Part shown: positions 49,435-58,303 of the stretch, piece after piece | Numbering within the stretch: the stretch's first letter is position 1 | How the letters are laid out: every line of letters begins with the position of its first letter | Assembly (NCBI RefSeq): GCF_000739085.1 | Contig: NZ_CP009110.1 | Coordinates: 1,364,001 to 1,428,000, forward strand | Length of the DNA stretch: 64,000 nt | From: Amycolatopsis methanolica 239 | GTDB taxonomy: Bacteria; Actinomycetota; Actinomycetes; Mycobacteriales; Pseudonocardiaceae | Direction: 5' to 3' | Made by a program: the position numbers and the translations under genes | Notes under the pieces: model-generated | Database searches by the model: none | Told to the model about the DNA's origin: nothing | What the model saw: only the letters and a program-made list of their open reading frames with translations

Positions 49435-50208
49435 ATGGCCGAGTACGAGCACATCCTGGTCAAGCGCGACGACGCGACGGTGACGATCACGATGAACCGG
49501 GCCGCCCGCCGCAACTCCCTGTCCGAAGCCCACCTCGCCGAGCTGCTGGCGGCGTTCGAGGAGACGGCCACGACCGACGCGACGGGCGTCGTGCTGGCCG
49601 GCGCGGGCCCGGTGTTCTCGGCGGGGCACGACTTCGGTGACGTGGCGTCGCGGGACCTGACGGGGGTGCGGAGCCTGCTCACGTTGTGCACCCGGCTGAT
49701 GCGGACGATGGAGTCGGTGCCGCAGGTGGTCATCGCGCGGGTGCACGGACTGGCGACCGCGGCGGGGTGCCAGCTGGTCGCGTCGTGCGACCTGGCGGTC
49801 GCGGCGGCCTCGGCGGGTTTCGCGCTGCCCGGTGGCAAGGGCGGCTGGTTCTGCCACACGCCGGCGGTGCCGGTCGCGCGGGCGATCGGGCGCAAGCGGC
49901 TGATGGAGCTGGCGCTGACCGGGGACGTCATCGACGCGGCGACCGCCCTGGAGTGGGGCCTGGTGAACCGGGTGGTGCCGGACGAGGACCTGGACGCGGC
50001 GGTGGCCGACCTGCTGGCCAGGGCGACGCGCGGCAGCCGGGCCAGCAAGGCGCTCGGGAAGCAGACCCTGTACGCGCAGCTGGACCGCCCGGAGGCCGAC
50101 GCGTACGCCATCGCGGTCGAGGTGATGGCGGCGGCGTCGCAAACGCCGGCGGCGCGGGAGGGGATGGCTTCCTTCCTGGAGAAGCGGAAGCCGGAGTGGC
50201 CCGAGTGA
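49435..50208 (+). CDS. Enoyl-CoA hydratase/isomerase family protein
   Basis: A 257-residue crotonase. The oxyanion loop residues are in FSAGHDFGDVAS and in the segment HGLATAAGCQLVASCDLAVAAASAGF. FALPGGKGGWFCHTP matches the ECHDC3-like branch more than the classical hydratase; one of the two catalytic glutamates is replaced. It acts on an acyl-CoA; substrate unknown. ATG 49435, nine bases after the EthD-like gene, so co-transcribed. Confidence 0.9.
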   Translation: MAEYEHILVKRDDATVTITMNRAARRNSLSEAHLAELLAAFEETATTDATGVVLAGAGPVFSAGHDFGDVASRDLTGVRSLLTLCTRLMRTMESVPQVVIARVHGLATAAGCQLVASCDLAVAAASAGFALPGGKGGWFCHTPAVPVARAIGRKRLMELALTGDVIDAATALEWGLVNRVVPDEDLDAAVADLLARATRGSRASKALGKQTLYAQLDRPEADAYAIAVEVMAAASQTPAAREGMASFLEKRKPEWPE

Positions 50209-50252
50209 GGGATGCTCGGACTGCTCTGTTCGGGTGAACTGAAAATTCAACC

Positions 50253-50282
50253 ACCACGTTCCGTCACGTCCGGAACGGTGGT
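50253..50282 (+). terminator. Possible hairpin terminator after the enoyl-CoA hydratase gene
   Basis: ACCACGTTCC pairs with GGAACGGTGGT with one bulged G. There is no T-run, so efficiency as a terminator is uncertain. The rest of the 50209-50436 gap shows nothing recognisable. Confidence 0.35.
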
Positions 50283-50436
50283 CGTTCGCGCACTTCAGCG
50301 CCACCGTGGGCGACCGCGGTCAAGATCCACTTCTGCCGGTTCGCCCGCCTGAACGCTGTTACAACCCGGAGCACGCGGCGATTCACGGTGCGACGCATGC
50401 GGGACGGCCCGCTGCGCACGCACTCAAGGAACGCTC

Positions 50437-51048
50437 GTGACTCATCCGCCCTATGCCCCGCCCGCGCACGCGCAGCCGAAGAACGGCCTCGGCACCGCGG
50501 GTTTCGTCCTCGGACTCGTGGGCCTCGTGTTCGCCTTCATCCCGCTCGTCGGCGTCGTGGCGTGGCCGCTGGTCATCATCGGCCTGATCCTGTCGATCGT
50601 CGGCGTTTCCCGCGCCACCAAGGGCGCCGCGACGAACAAGGGGCTCGCCGTCGCGGGCGTCGTGTGCTCGGCGGTCGGCCTCGTGATCTGCATCCTGTGG
50701 ACCGCCGTGTTCGGCGCCGCGGTCGACAAGGTCAACGACTCGACCCCGACCAGTGGCGACCCGGCTGCGGCAGCGCACCAGATCCTGCTCGAGGTGACCA
50801 CAGGTCAGCGGAGCAACCTCAACTGGACCAGCGGGCTCAGCGTGAACAACCAGGAGATCGTCGAGGCCGGGCAGACCTGGTCCAAGACCCTGGGCGTCGA
50901 GGAACTCGGCTTCACGTCGGTCACGGTGACGCCGGTGACCACCGACGTCAACGCCCGGCCGAACAGCTGCAAGATCACCGTGGACGGCAAGCCGGTCGCC
51001 GAGAACTCGAACCTGGTGGCCGCGATCTGCTCCTACACGGGCCACTGA
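50437..51048 (+). CDS. DUF4190-type membrane protein with MmpS-like C-terminal domain
   Basis: A 203-residue protein. A proline-rich start (THPPYAPPAHAQPKNG) leads to two membrane helices with the DUF4190 pattern (LGTAGFVLGLVGLVFAFIP, then GLAVAGVVCSAVGLVICILW). The extracytoplasmic C-terminal half ends with paired cysteines (NSCKITVDGKPV, AAICSYTGH), reminiscent of MmpS-type domains. GTG 50437 with AAGGAA upstream. Followed immediately by a second small membrane protein; the two probably form an operon. Function unknown. Confidence 0.75.
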   Translation: MTHPPYAPPAHAQPKNGLGTAGFVLGLVGLVFAFIPLVGVVAWPLVIIGLILSIVGVSRATKGAATNKGLAVAGVVCSAVGLVICILWTAVFGAAVDKVNDSTPTSGDPAAAAHQILLEVTTGQRSNLNWTSGLSVNNQEIVEAGQTWSKTLGVEELGFTSVTVTPVTTDVNARPNSCKITVDGKPVAENSNLVAAICSYTGH

Positions 51049-51049
51049 C

Positions 51050-51316
51050 GTGACCGAGACCGCGCCCAGAGACCTGACCGGACTCGGGCTGATGCGGCCC
51101 TGGAACTGGATCCACGCCGCTCCGATTCAGGGCAGTCACCGGAACATCGTCGAGGCCGACAGCCCTGAAGAAGCGGCGCGGCAAATCGCGCTGGAGCAGC
51201 TTTCGGTGCTGCACTCGATCGGCCGCATCCTGATGTGGGTGCTGGTGATCATTCCTGTGGTGTCCGCCGCCCTCTACGTCGCGTTGGTGGTACTGCTCAC
51301 CGCGCAAACCGGCTGA
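51050..51316 (+). CDS. Small single-helix membrane protein
   Basis: An 88-residue protein from GTG 51050. A soluble N-terminal part (LMRPWNWIHAAPIQG, EADSPEEAARQIALEQLS) precedes one C-terminal membrane helix (ILMWVLVIIPVVSAALYVALVVLL). Adjacent to the DUF4190 gene and probably co-translated. No family recognised. Confidence 0.65.
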   Translation: MTETAPRDLTGLGLMRPWNWIHAAPIQGSHRNIVEADSPEEAARQIALEQLSVLHSIGRILMWVLVIIPVVSAALYVALVVLLTAQTG

Positions 51317-51336
51317 CCCAGCCGGCCGGGGCACGG

Positions 51337-51358
51337 GGGGTCCCTGAGACGGGACCCC
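51337..51358 (+). terminator. Hairpin after the small membrane protein genes
   Basis: GGGGTCCC and GGGACCCC pair perfectly around TGAGAC. No T-run follows. Confidence 0.45.
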
Positions 51359-51451
51359 GCGTTCCACGGCCTGGGACCGGTTCCACGCGATCGGATGAAG
51401 CACCGTGCCCCGCGATTGACCGCGCCAACCCACCGCCAATAAGCACGACGA

Positions 51452-52615
51452 GTGATCCTCCGGCGGCGCGGACCTCAGTTGGCCCTCGTCGCCCTCGTGC
51501 AGGTGCTCGCCATGAGCCTCTGGTTCTCCGCGTCCACCGTGGTCCCGGCGCTCCGCGCGGAGTGGGGTCTCTCGCGGCAGGCGGGGATCCTCCTGACCAT
51601 CACCGTGCAGCTCGGGTTCGCCACCGGGGCCGTCGTCTCCGCCGCGGTCAACCTCGCCGATCGCACGCGGCCGCAGGTCCTCGTCGCCGCGGGCAGTGCG
51701 CTCGGTGCGGCCGCCACGTTCGCGTTCCCGTCGGCCGGGTCCGCGGCAGCCGCCCCGCTCCGGTTCATCACCGGGTTCGCCCTCGCGGCCGTCTACCCGG
51801 TCGGCATGAAGATCGTCGTCTCCTGGTTCCCGCGTCAGCGCGGGACCGCGCTCGGCGTCCTCGTCGGCGCGCTGACCCTCGGCTCCGCGCTGCCCAGCCT
51901 CCTCGGCGGCGCCGGCCACTGGCGGATCGTGCTGGTCATCGCCGCGGCGCTGGCCCTCCTCGCCGCCCCGATCGCCCTCACTCTGGTCCGGCCGGGGCCG
52001 GACTGGCGCCCGTCGCCGCCGTGGGAACCCCGCTACCTGCTCCGCATGGCCCGCGACCGGGCGCAACGCCTGGTCTGCCTCGGCTACTTCGGCCACATGT
52101 GGGAGCTGTACGCGCTGTGGGCCTGGCTGCCCAGCTATGTCGCGGCCGCCGGCGACGGCGACACCTTCGCCACCATCGGCGTCGCGGGCGTCGCCGGGGC
52201 GCTGCTCGGCGGCGTCCTCGCCGACCGCTTCGGCCGCGCGGCCGTCACCACCGGCGCCATGCTCACCAGCGCCGCCTGCGGTCTGCTCTCCGTCGCCGCG
52301 TGGGGGACGCCCCTGCTCGCGCCGCTGCTGCTCGTGTGGGGCGCCGCCGTGATCGCCGACTCCGCGCAGTTCTCCGCGGCCCTGTCCGAGGTCGCCGACC
52401 CGCGTTACGCCGGCACCGCCCTCACCGCGATGACCGCCGCCGGGTTCGTCGTCAGCGCGATCACCATCCAGCTGCTCCCGCTGCTCGCCGACCTCACCGG
52501 CTGGCGCGACGCGGTCACCCTGCTGTCGATCGGCCCGCTCCTCGGCGCTGTCGCGATGGTCAGCGTTCGTGCAGCAGCAGGAGCCCGTACGCCGCGATCG
52601 ACTGGGCGTCCGTGA
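51452..52615 (+). CDS. MFS transporter
   Basis: A 387-residue major facilitator with about twelve membrane helices, close to nitrate/sugar-porter-like actinobacterial MFS proteins. The loop 2-3 region is degenerate; GVLADRFGRAAVTTGAML in the second half is the DxxGRR-like loop. GTG 51452. It converges on the NUDIX gene and overlaps it by 56 bp. Substrate unknown. Confidence 0.88.
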   Translation: MILRRRGPQLALVALVQVLAMSLWFSASTVVPALRAEWGLSRQAGILLTITVQLGFATGAVVSAAVNLADRTRPQVLVAAGSALGAAATFAFPSAGSAAAAPLRFITGFALAAVYPVGMKIVVSWFPRQRGTALGVLVGALTLGSALPSLLGGAGHWRIVLVIAAALALLAAPIALTLVRPGPDWRPSPPWEPRYLLRMARDRAQRLVCLGYFGHMWELYALWAWLPSYVAAAGDGDTFATIGVAGVAGALLGGVLADRFGRAAVTTGAMLTSAACGLLSVAAWGTPLLAPLLLVWGAAVIADSAQFSAALSEVADPRYAGTALTAMTAAGFVVSAITIQLLPLLADLTGWRDAVTLLSIGPLLGAVAMVSVRAAAGARTPRSTGRP

Positions 52616-53117
52616 TCTCCCCGCGCGCGATCATCTTCTCGAACTCGTCCCGGCTGAACCACGCCGTGCGCATGTCCTGTTCCTCGTGCTCACGCTCGTG
52701 CGGGCCCTCGACCAGCTCCGTCGCCAGGTAGACCCGGCCGCGCTGGCTCGACATGCCCGGCGCGACGTCCAGCAGCCCGAGGTCGGTCAGTGAACCGGCC
52801 ACCAGCCCGGTTTCCTCCCGCAGCTCACGCGCCGCCAGCTCCAGCGGGTCCAGCTCGGCCAGCCCGGGCGCGGTGCCCTGCGGGAACTCCCAGCGCCGCA
52901 GGCCGAGCGGGTACCGGTACTGCTCGACCAGGTGCAGCCGGTCGCCGTCGAGCGGGACGACCAGCGCGTAGTCCGGCTTGTCGACGACGCCGTAGATGCC
53001 GGTCGAGCCGTCCGGGCGGCGGATGCCGTCCTCGCGCACCGTCATCCAGTTGTTCCGGTACACCTCGCGGGAGCCGAGCCGTTCGATGGGATCCACGCGA
53101 CCAGTCTGCCGAAGCAT
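52560..53117 (-). CDS. NUDIX hydrolase (ADP-ribose pyrophosphatase-like)
   Basis: A 185-residue NUDIX protein. The Nudix helix is [11 protein letters not shown], with the preceding [15 protein letters not shown] typical of ADP-ribose/nucleoside-diphosphate-sugar hydrolases; the YRYPLG motif upstream supports that subgroup. ATG 53117 (MLRQTG) is used; a GTG seven codons later is possible. It is divergent from nucS with only 16 bp between start codons, so the promoters overlap. Confidence 0.92.
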   Translation of the reverse strand: MLRQTGRVDPIERLGSREVYRNNWMTVREDGIRRPDGSTGIYGVVDKPDYALVVPLDGDRLHLVEQYRYPLGLRRWEFPQGTAPGLAELDPLELAARELREETGLVAGSLTDLGLLDVAPGMSSQRGRVYLATELVEGPHEREHEEQDMRTAWFSRDEFEKMIARGEITDAQSIAAYGLLLLHER

Positions 53118-53133
53118 CTTCTACCCTCGCCGG

Positions 53134-53793
53134 GTGCGTCTCGTGATCGCTCGTTGCCAAGTGGACTACGCCGGCCGTCTGACGGCCCACCTCCCGATGG
53201 CCACCCGGTTGCTGCTCATCAAGGCGGACGGCTCGGTGTCGGTGCACTCCGACGACCGCGCCTACAAGCCGCTGAACTGGATGAGCCCGCCCTGCTGGCT
53301 CATCGAGGACGGCGACGTCTGGACGGTGCAGAACAAGGCGGGCGAGAAGCTCGTCATCACCATCGAAGAGCGGATCGACGAGATCAGCCACGACCTGGGG
53401 GCCGAGCCGGGCCTGCAGAAGGACGGCGTCGAGGCGCACCTGCAGGAGCTGCTCGCCGAGCACATCACCACGCTCGGCGAGGGGTACACGCTGGTCCGCC
53501 GCGAGTACCCGACGGCGATCGGGCCGGTCGACATCCTGGCCCGCGACGCCGACGGCGGCTCGGTGGCGGTGGAGATCAAGCGCCGCGGGGAGATCGACGG
53601 CGTCGAGCAGCTGACCCGCTACCTGGAGCTGCTCAACCGCGACCCGCTGCTGGCGCCGGTGCAGGGCGTGTTCGCCGCGCAGCTGATCAAGCCGCAGGCG
53701 CGCACCCTTGCCGAGGACCGCGGCATCCGCTGCCTGACGCTGGACTACGACGCCCTCCGCGGTACCGAATCCGACGATCTCCGCCTGTTCTGA
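53134..53793 (+). CDS. nucS: Mismatch-specific endonuclease NucS/EndoMS
   Basis: A 219-residue nuclease that cuts both strands at mismatches and provides mismatch repair in actinobacteria that lack MutS/MutL. The N-terminal DNA-binding/dimer domain starts [16 protein letters not shown]. The C-terminal RecB-like nuclease core is [27 protein letters not shown] (D...ExK). It ends with DDLRLF, the beta-clamp interaction motif of the family. GTG 53134. The start region shares its 5' side with the divergent NUDIX gene. Confidence 0.96.
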   Translation: MRLVIARCQVDYAGRLTAHLPMATRLLLIKADGSVSVHSDDRAYKPLNWMSPPCWLIEDGDVWTVQNKAGEKLVITIEERIDEISHDLGAEPGLQKDGVEAHLQELLAEHITTLGEGYTLVRREYPTAIGPVDILARDADGGSVAVEIKRRGEIDGVEQLTRYLELLNRDPLLAPVQGVFAAQLIKPQARTLAEDRGIRCLTLDYDALRGTESDDLRLF

Positions 53794-53799
53794 ACACGC

Positions 53800-53838
53800 G
53801 GATTCGCCGCACCACGCCGGACGTGGTGCGGCGAATCC
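53800..53838. terminator. 16-bp perfect hairpin after nucS
   Basis: GGATTCGCCGCACCAC and GTGGTGCGGCGAATCC pair fully around a seven-base loop. It starts seven bases after the nucS stop and lies just beyond the stop of the opposite-strand micropeptide gene, so it can end both transcripts. No T-run. Confidence 0.75.
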
Positions 53839-53847
53839 CCGTTCACA

Positions 53848-53913
53848 TCACATGCTGTTGACGATCGCGCTGATCAGGTTGATCAGGCCGTAGACCAGGT
53901 CGTTCAGGCTCAC
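53848..53913 (-). CDS. 21-residue hydrophobic micropeptide
   Basis: From GTG 53913 the minus strand encodes a 21-residue peptide beginning MSLNDLVYGLINLIS and ending AIVNSM, then TGA. It is preceded by an excellent Shine-Dalgarno (GAGGGAGGA) with five bases spacing, better than most genes in the window. The peptide is amphipathic (Leu/Ile/Val with Asn/Ser at intervals), as in membrane-active or membrane-associated small peptides. It shares the nucS hairpin as terminator. No family recognised. Confidence 0.6.
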   Translation of the reverse strand: MSLNDLVYGLINLISAIVNSM

Positions 53914-54235
53914 CGGGGTCCTCCCTCGAAAATTGTCAACGGTGGGTACGCCGCCGTATCCGGCGACCGGCGAAGGCAATCGAAGGCGCATTGCCGCTGG
54001 GTAACGGGCGCTTTCCGCGACGTTTCGCATCTCCCATGACGTGGATCACGATCACGATCGGGCGCCGAGTTGCGCTGGGTGACGCCGCGCTGTTGGGTTG
54101 TCACCGGTTTGATCTCGACACGGTCAAGGCGCACCCGCTGGCGTGCACGGCTGGGATACCGCGTAGTAATGTGCGCTCGTCACTCGATCGTGGTGATTTT
54201 TGTTCGGAGATGTTGGACTCCCGGAGGTGGCATCG
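53914..54235. other. Intergenic region between the micropeptide and the SSS symporter gene
   Basis: No convincing gene. It contains TTGACA on the minus strand (53940-53935), too close to the micropeptide start to be its -35, and the direct repeat GATCACGATCACGATCGG (about 54046-54063). TAGTAAT at about 54164-54170 may be a -10 of the symporter gene. The symporter Shine-Dalgarno is CGGAGG at 54222-54227. Confidence 0.4.
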
Positions 54236-55936
54236 GTGCCCGTCCTAGCCGCAGCGAACCTGCGACTTGATGCGCACGCGATCGACTACGTGTTGCTCGC
54301 GTTCTACTTCGTGCTGGTGCTCGGCATCGGCTACCTGGCCCGGAAACAGGTGTCGAGCAGCATCGACTTCTTCCTGTCCGGCCGTTCCCTGCCTGCCTGG
54401 GTCACCGGGCTCGCCTTCATCTCCGCCAACCTCGGCGCCATCGAAGTGATGGGGATGTCGGCCAACGGCGCGCAGTACGGCCTGCCGACGGCCCACTACT
54501 TCTGGATCGGCGCGATCCCGGCGATGCTGTTCCTCGGCATCGTGATGATGCCCTTCTACTACGGGTCGAAGGTCCGCAGCGTGCCGGAGTTCATGCGGCG
54601 CCGCTTCGGCACCGGCGCCCACCTGACGAACGGCATCAGCTTCGCGCTGGCCCAGATCCTCATCGCGGGCGCGAACCTGTACCTGCTGGCCAGCGTGGTG
54701 AACCTGCTGCTGGGCTGGCCGATCTGGGTGTCGATCGTCGTCGCCGCCGTCATCGTGCTCGCCTACACCGCGCTCGGCGGCCTGTCCGCCGCGATCTACA
54801 ACGAGGTGCTGCAGTTCTTCGTCATCGTCGCCGCGCTGGTGCCGCTGACGATCGTCGGCCTCTACAAGGTCGGCGGCTGGGACGGCCTGGTCGACAAGGT
54901 CTCCGGCGGCCCCGGCGGCGCGGCCCAGCTGGAATCCTGGCCGGGCAACCAGCTCACCGGCTTCGGCAGCAACTTCCTGTCCGTGCTGGGCCTGGTGTTC
55001 GGTCTCGGGTTCGTGCTGTCCTTCGGTTACTGGACGACGAACTTCGTCGAGGTCCAGCGCGCGATGGCGTCGAAGAGCATGTCGGCGGCCCAGCGCACCC
55101 CGATCATCGGCGCGTTCCCGAAGATGCTGATTCCGTTCATCGTGATCATCCCGGGCATGATCGCCGCGGTCACCGTGACCGAGCTGCAGGGCGAGAACAA
55201 GCAGGCCCTGATCGACGGCGGCTCCGCGCCCAGCGGCGCGACCTTCAACGACGCGCTGTTGCTGCTGATGCGCGATCTGCTGCCCAACGGTGTGCTCGGT
55301 GTCGCCATCGCCGGTCTGCTGGCCTCCTTCATGGCGGGCATGGCGGCGAACCTGAGCTCGTTCAACACGGTCTTCACGTACGACATCTGGCAGGCCTACA
55401 TCAAGAAGGACAAGCCGGACTCGTACTACCTGAACATGGGCCGCTGGGTCACCGCGGGCGCCACGGTCCTGGCCATCGGCACGGCGGCCATCGCGTCGCA
55501 GTACTCGAACCTGATGGACTACCTGCAGCAGCTGTTCTCGTTCTTCAACGCGCCGCTGTTCGCCACGTTCATCCTCGGCATGTTCTGGAAGCGCATGACC
55601 CCGGCCGCGGCCTGGATCGGTCTGCTGTCCGGTACCGCGTCGGCCATCGTGGTGTTCCTGCTCGCCGAGACCGGCGTGTGGGACCTGCCCGGCCAGGGCG
55701 CCAGCTTCATCGGCGCCGGTGCGGCGTTCGTGGTCGACATCGCGGTCAGCGTGGCGGTCACGATGGTGACCAAGCCGCGCGAGGCCTCCGAGCTGACCGG
55801 CCTGGTCTACTCGCTGACCCCGCGGGAGTCGCTCAAGCGCTCCACCACCGGCGAGGACGCGGGCTGGTACCGCAACCCGGGCCTGCTCGCGGGCATCGTC
55901 CTGGTCCTCACGATCGCGCTGAACATCGCCTTCTAG
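54236..55936 (+). CDS. Sodium:solute symporter (SSS family)
   Basis: A 566-residue protein with about 14 membrane helices of the SSS (SglT-like) family. Landmarks: YVLLAFYFVLVLGIGYLARK, FFLSGRSLPAWVTGLAFISAN and the helix containing GFVLSFGYWTTNFVEVQRAM; FMAGMAANLSSFNTVFTYDI is the sodium-site helix. GTG 54236 was chosen because CGGAGG lies eight bases upstream. Substrate uncertain (sugar or organic acid). A two-helix protein gene follows 13 bp later with a strong Shine-Dalgarno. Confidence 0.92.
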   Translation: MPVLAAANLRLDAHAIDYVLLAFYFVLVLGIGYLARKQVSSSIDFFLSGRSLPAWVTGLAFISANLGAIEVMGMSANGAQYGLPTAHYFWIGAIPAMLFLGIVMMPFYYGSKVRSVPEFMRRRFGTGAHLTNGISFALAQILIAGANLYLLASVVNLLLGWPIWVSIVVAAVIVLAYTALGGLSAAIYNEVLQFFVIVAALVPLTIVGLYKVGGWDGLVDKVSGGPGGAAQLESWPGNQLTGFGSNFLSVLGLVFGLGFVLSFGYWTTNFVEVQRAMASKSMSAAQRTPIIGAFPKMLIPFIVIIPGMIAAVTVTELQGENKQALIDGGSAPSGATFNDALLLLMRDLLPNGVLGVAIAGLLASFMAGMAANLSSFNTVFTYDIWQAYIKKDKPDSYYLNMGRWVTAGATVLAIGTAAIASQYSNLMDYLQQLFSFFNAPLFATFILGMFWKRMTPAAAWIGLLSGTASAIVVFLLAETGVWDLPGQGASFIGAGAAFVVDIAVSVAVTMVTKPREASELTGLVYSLTPRESLKRSTTGEDAGWYRNPGLLAGIVLVLTIALNIAF

Positions 55937-55949
55937 GAGGTTGGCAGAC

Positions 55950-56222
55950 ATGGCTAGCGAAACCCCCGTGCGCACGCGCCGCGCAGGCGCGTTCGACATC
56001 CGGCTGATCATCGCGCTGCTGACCGGTGTGTACGGCGTGGTCCTGACGATCATGGGCATCGCGTTCACCGACGACGCCGAGCTGCAGAAGGCGGCGGGCG
56101 TGAACATCAACCTGTGGGCCGGCATCGGCATGCTGATCTTCACCGCGCTGTTCGTGCTGTGGGCCGTGCTGCGGCCGATCCGGGTCCCGGTGCCGGAAGG
56201 CGACGAGACCCCGGCCGGATAG
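55950..56222 (+). CDS. Small two-helix membrane protein linked to the SSS symporter
   Basis: A 90-residue protein from ATG 55950 with AGGAGG upstream. Two membrane helices (IRLIIALLTGVYGVVLTIMGIAF after a basic start, and LWAGIGMLIFTALFVLWAVL). Small proteins of this type are encoded next to SSS transporters and may be accessory subunits. The short spacing indicates co-transcription. Confidence 0.8.
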   Translation: MASETPVRTRRAGAFDIRLIIALLTGVYGVVLTIMGIAFTDDAELQKAAGVNINLWAGIGMLIFTALFVLWAVLRPIRVPVPEGDETPAG

Positions 56223-56260
56223 GCAGGTTCGGAACATCCCGGCGAGGCCGGGCGGCTACG

Positions 56261-57262
56261 GTGCACCGCGTGCACCATGTCGCCCGGCCTCGCCGTTTCG
56301 TCCCCGTGGTCCTGCTCGCACTGACCGTTTCCGCGTGCGCCGGACCGGACCTCGGCAAGCAGAACTTCCCGCGCACGACCGTCACGCAGACCAGCGTCGC
56401 CACCGGTCCGGTCGACGACGCCGCGGTCAGCACGGACGCGCTGCGCACCGTCGACCCGTGCGGGGTGCTGCAGGGCGACACCGTCACCGGCGTCGGCACG
56501 CCGGTCGAGGACAGCCTCCACCCGACCGGGCTGGACGGCTGCGCCGTCGAGGTCACCGACGCGGGCGGCAAGGAGGCCCGGTTGAGCCTCACGATGGGGG
56601 AGACGCTCCTGCTGTCCTCCACGACCCCGGTCGGCACCGTCGAAGGCCTGCCGGTCGTCGAGAGCGACCTGGACGACCCGGACACCACCGAGAACGAGGG
56701 TTGCGTGGTCACCGCGGTCACCTCCGAGACGCCTGCCATCGGCATCTCCGTCCAGGTCACCTACCAGGGCGGGGACGCCTGTGGCGCCGGCCTGACCGTC
56801 ATCCGCGAGGTCGTCGCCGAGATGCACGGCTCGCCGCCCCGGATGACCCGCGCGGCGAACTCGGCCGTGCCGCTCGACCCGTGCACGCTGGTGGACGATG
56901 CGGTCGCCGCCGAGGTCCTCGGCCGCAGCACCGAGAAGCGGCCCGGCGGCCTGCACGAGTGCCACTGGTCGGGCGGCAACGCCACTGGTTACCTGCGGAT
57001 CTCCGAGGCCGTCGAGCCCTCCGACGGCGACGACGGAACGCGCGTCGACCTGGGCGGCGGGATCACCGGCTACCAGGAGAAGCGGACCACGGCGGGCAAC
57101 AGCTGCACCATCGCGTGGACCCACTTGCGGACCGGCGACGGCGAGGGCGAGGTCGTGAAGTTCGAGTACGACAACTTCCACGACGACGCCGCCGAGGACG
57201 ACTCGTGCGGGAAAGCGCGGCGCATTGTCGACACGATCCTGCCCAAGCTGCCCAAGTCCTGA
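56261..57262 (+). CDS. Lipoprotein with two DUF3558-like domains
   Basis: A 333-residue lipoprotein: GTG start, basic HHVARPRRF, hydrophobic VPVVLLALTVSAC with the lipobox cysteine. Two similar halves follow, each with DPCxxL...G...C: DPCGVLQGDTVTGVG...LDGC (about 65-90) and DPCTLVDDAVAAEVLG...LHEC (about 206-236). This is the DUF3558 pattern, duplicated. Surface protein of unknown role. Not closely spaced to the dha genes that follow. Confidence 0.75.
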   Translation: MHRVHHVARPRRFVPVVLLALTVSACAGPDLGKQNFPRTTVTQTSVATGPVDDAAVSTDALRTVDPCGVLQGDTVTGVGTPVEDSLHPTGLDGCAVEVTDAGGKEARLSLTMGETLLLSSTTPVGTVEGLPVVESDLDDPDTTENEGCVVTAVTSETPAIGISVQVTYQGGDACGAGLTVIREVVAEMHGSPPRMTRAANSAVPLDPCTLVDDAVAAEVLGRSTEKRPGGLHECHWSGGNATGYLRISEAVEPSDGDDGTRVDLGGGITGYQEKRTTAGNSCTIAWTHLRTGDGEGEVVKFEYDNFHDDAAEDDSCGKARRIVDTILPKLPKS

Positions 57263-57297
57263 TAGGAAAGGGGCGACGACGGAGTCAGGAGGCGGGC

Positions 57298-58299
57298 ATG
57301 AAAAAGATCATCAACGATCCGGCCGACGTGGTCACCGAGTCGCTGCGCGGGCTGGCCGCCGCGCACGCGGACATCCTGCGTGTTCAGGAGGACCCGAACG
57401 TGGTCGTGCGCGCCGACGCGCCGGTGGACGGCAAGGTCGCGGTGATTTCCGGCGGCGGGTCCGGGCACGAGCCGTTGCACGGCGGGTTCGTCGGCGTCGG
57501 CATGCTCGACGCGGCGGTGCCCGGCGCGGTGTTCACCTCGCCCACGCCGGACGCGGTGCAGGCCGCCATCAGCGCGACCACCGGCGCGGCAGGCGCCCTG
57601 TTGATCGTCAAGAACTACACCGGTGACGTGCTGAACTTCGAGACCGCGGGCGAGCTGGCCGCGGCGGAGGACCTGGAAGTGCGCAGCGTGGTGATCGACG
57701 ACGACGTCGCGGTCGCCGATTCGACCTACACCGCGGGACGCCGGGGCGTCGGCGGCACGGTGCTGCTGGAGAAGATCGCCGGCGCCGCGGCCGAGCGGGG
57801 CGACTCGCTGGACGCGGTGGAAGCGCTGGCGCGCAAGGTCATCGGCCAGGTGCGGTCGATCGGGGTCGCGCTCACCGCGCCGACCGTGCCGCACGTCGGC
57901 GAGCCCAGCTTCGACCTCGGCGCCGACGAGATCGAGTTCGGCATCGGCATCCACGGCGAGCCGGGCCGCGAGCGGATCAAGGCCGAGCCCGCCGACGAGC
58001 TGGTGGCGCGCATGGTCGGTGCGGTCGTCGAGGACCTGCCGTTCACCGAGGGCGACCGGGTGCTGCTGTTCACCAACTCGATGGGCGCCACCCCGCTGGT
58101 CGAGCTGTACCTCGCGCACGGCATCGCCGAGCGGCTGCTGGCCGATCGCGGCATCATGGTCGAACGCCGGCTGGTGGGCCCCTACATCACCAGCCTGGAG
58201 ATGCAGGGCATCAGCCTGACCCTGCTGAAGCTCGACGACGAGCTGACCGAACTGTGGGACGCGCCGGTGAACACCGCCGCATTGCGCTGGAAGGCCTGA
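57298..58299 (+). CDS. dhaK: Dihydroxyacetone kinase, subunit DhaK
   Basis: A 333-residue subunit that binds dihydroxyacetone covalently through a histidine hemiaminal; H219 in GIGIHGEPG is the expected residue. Other landmarks: ISGGGSGHEPLHGGFVG and NSMGATPLVELY. With DhaL and DhaM it forms the PTS-dependent kinase producing dihydroxyacetone phosphate. ATG 57298 with GGAGTCAGGAGG upstream; dhaL follows 4 bp after the stop. Confidence 0.97.
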   Translation: MKKIINDPADVVTESLRGLAAAHADILRVQEDPNVVVRADAPVDGKVAVISGGGSGHEPLHGGFVGVGMLDAAVPGAVFTSPTPDAVQAAISATTGAAGALLIVKNYTGDVLNFETAGELAAAEDLEVRSVVIDDDVAVADSTYTAGRRGVGGTVLLEKIAGAAAERGDSLDAVEALARKVIGQVRSIGVALTAPTVPHVGEPSFDLGADEIEFGIGIHGEPGRERIKAEPADELVARMVGAVVEDLPFTEGDRVLLFTNSMGATPLVELYLAHGIAERLLADRGIMVERRLVGPYITSLEMQGISLTLLKLDDELTELWDAPVNTAALRWKA

Positions 58300-58303
58300 G
58301 GAC

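Noticed and set aside
53991..54248. Plus-strand 85-codon open frame upstream of the SSS symporter
   Set aside because: No ribosome binding site, no protein-like pattern, and it overlaps the probable promoter and start of the symporter.
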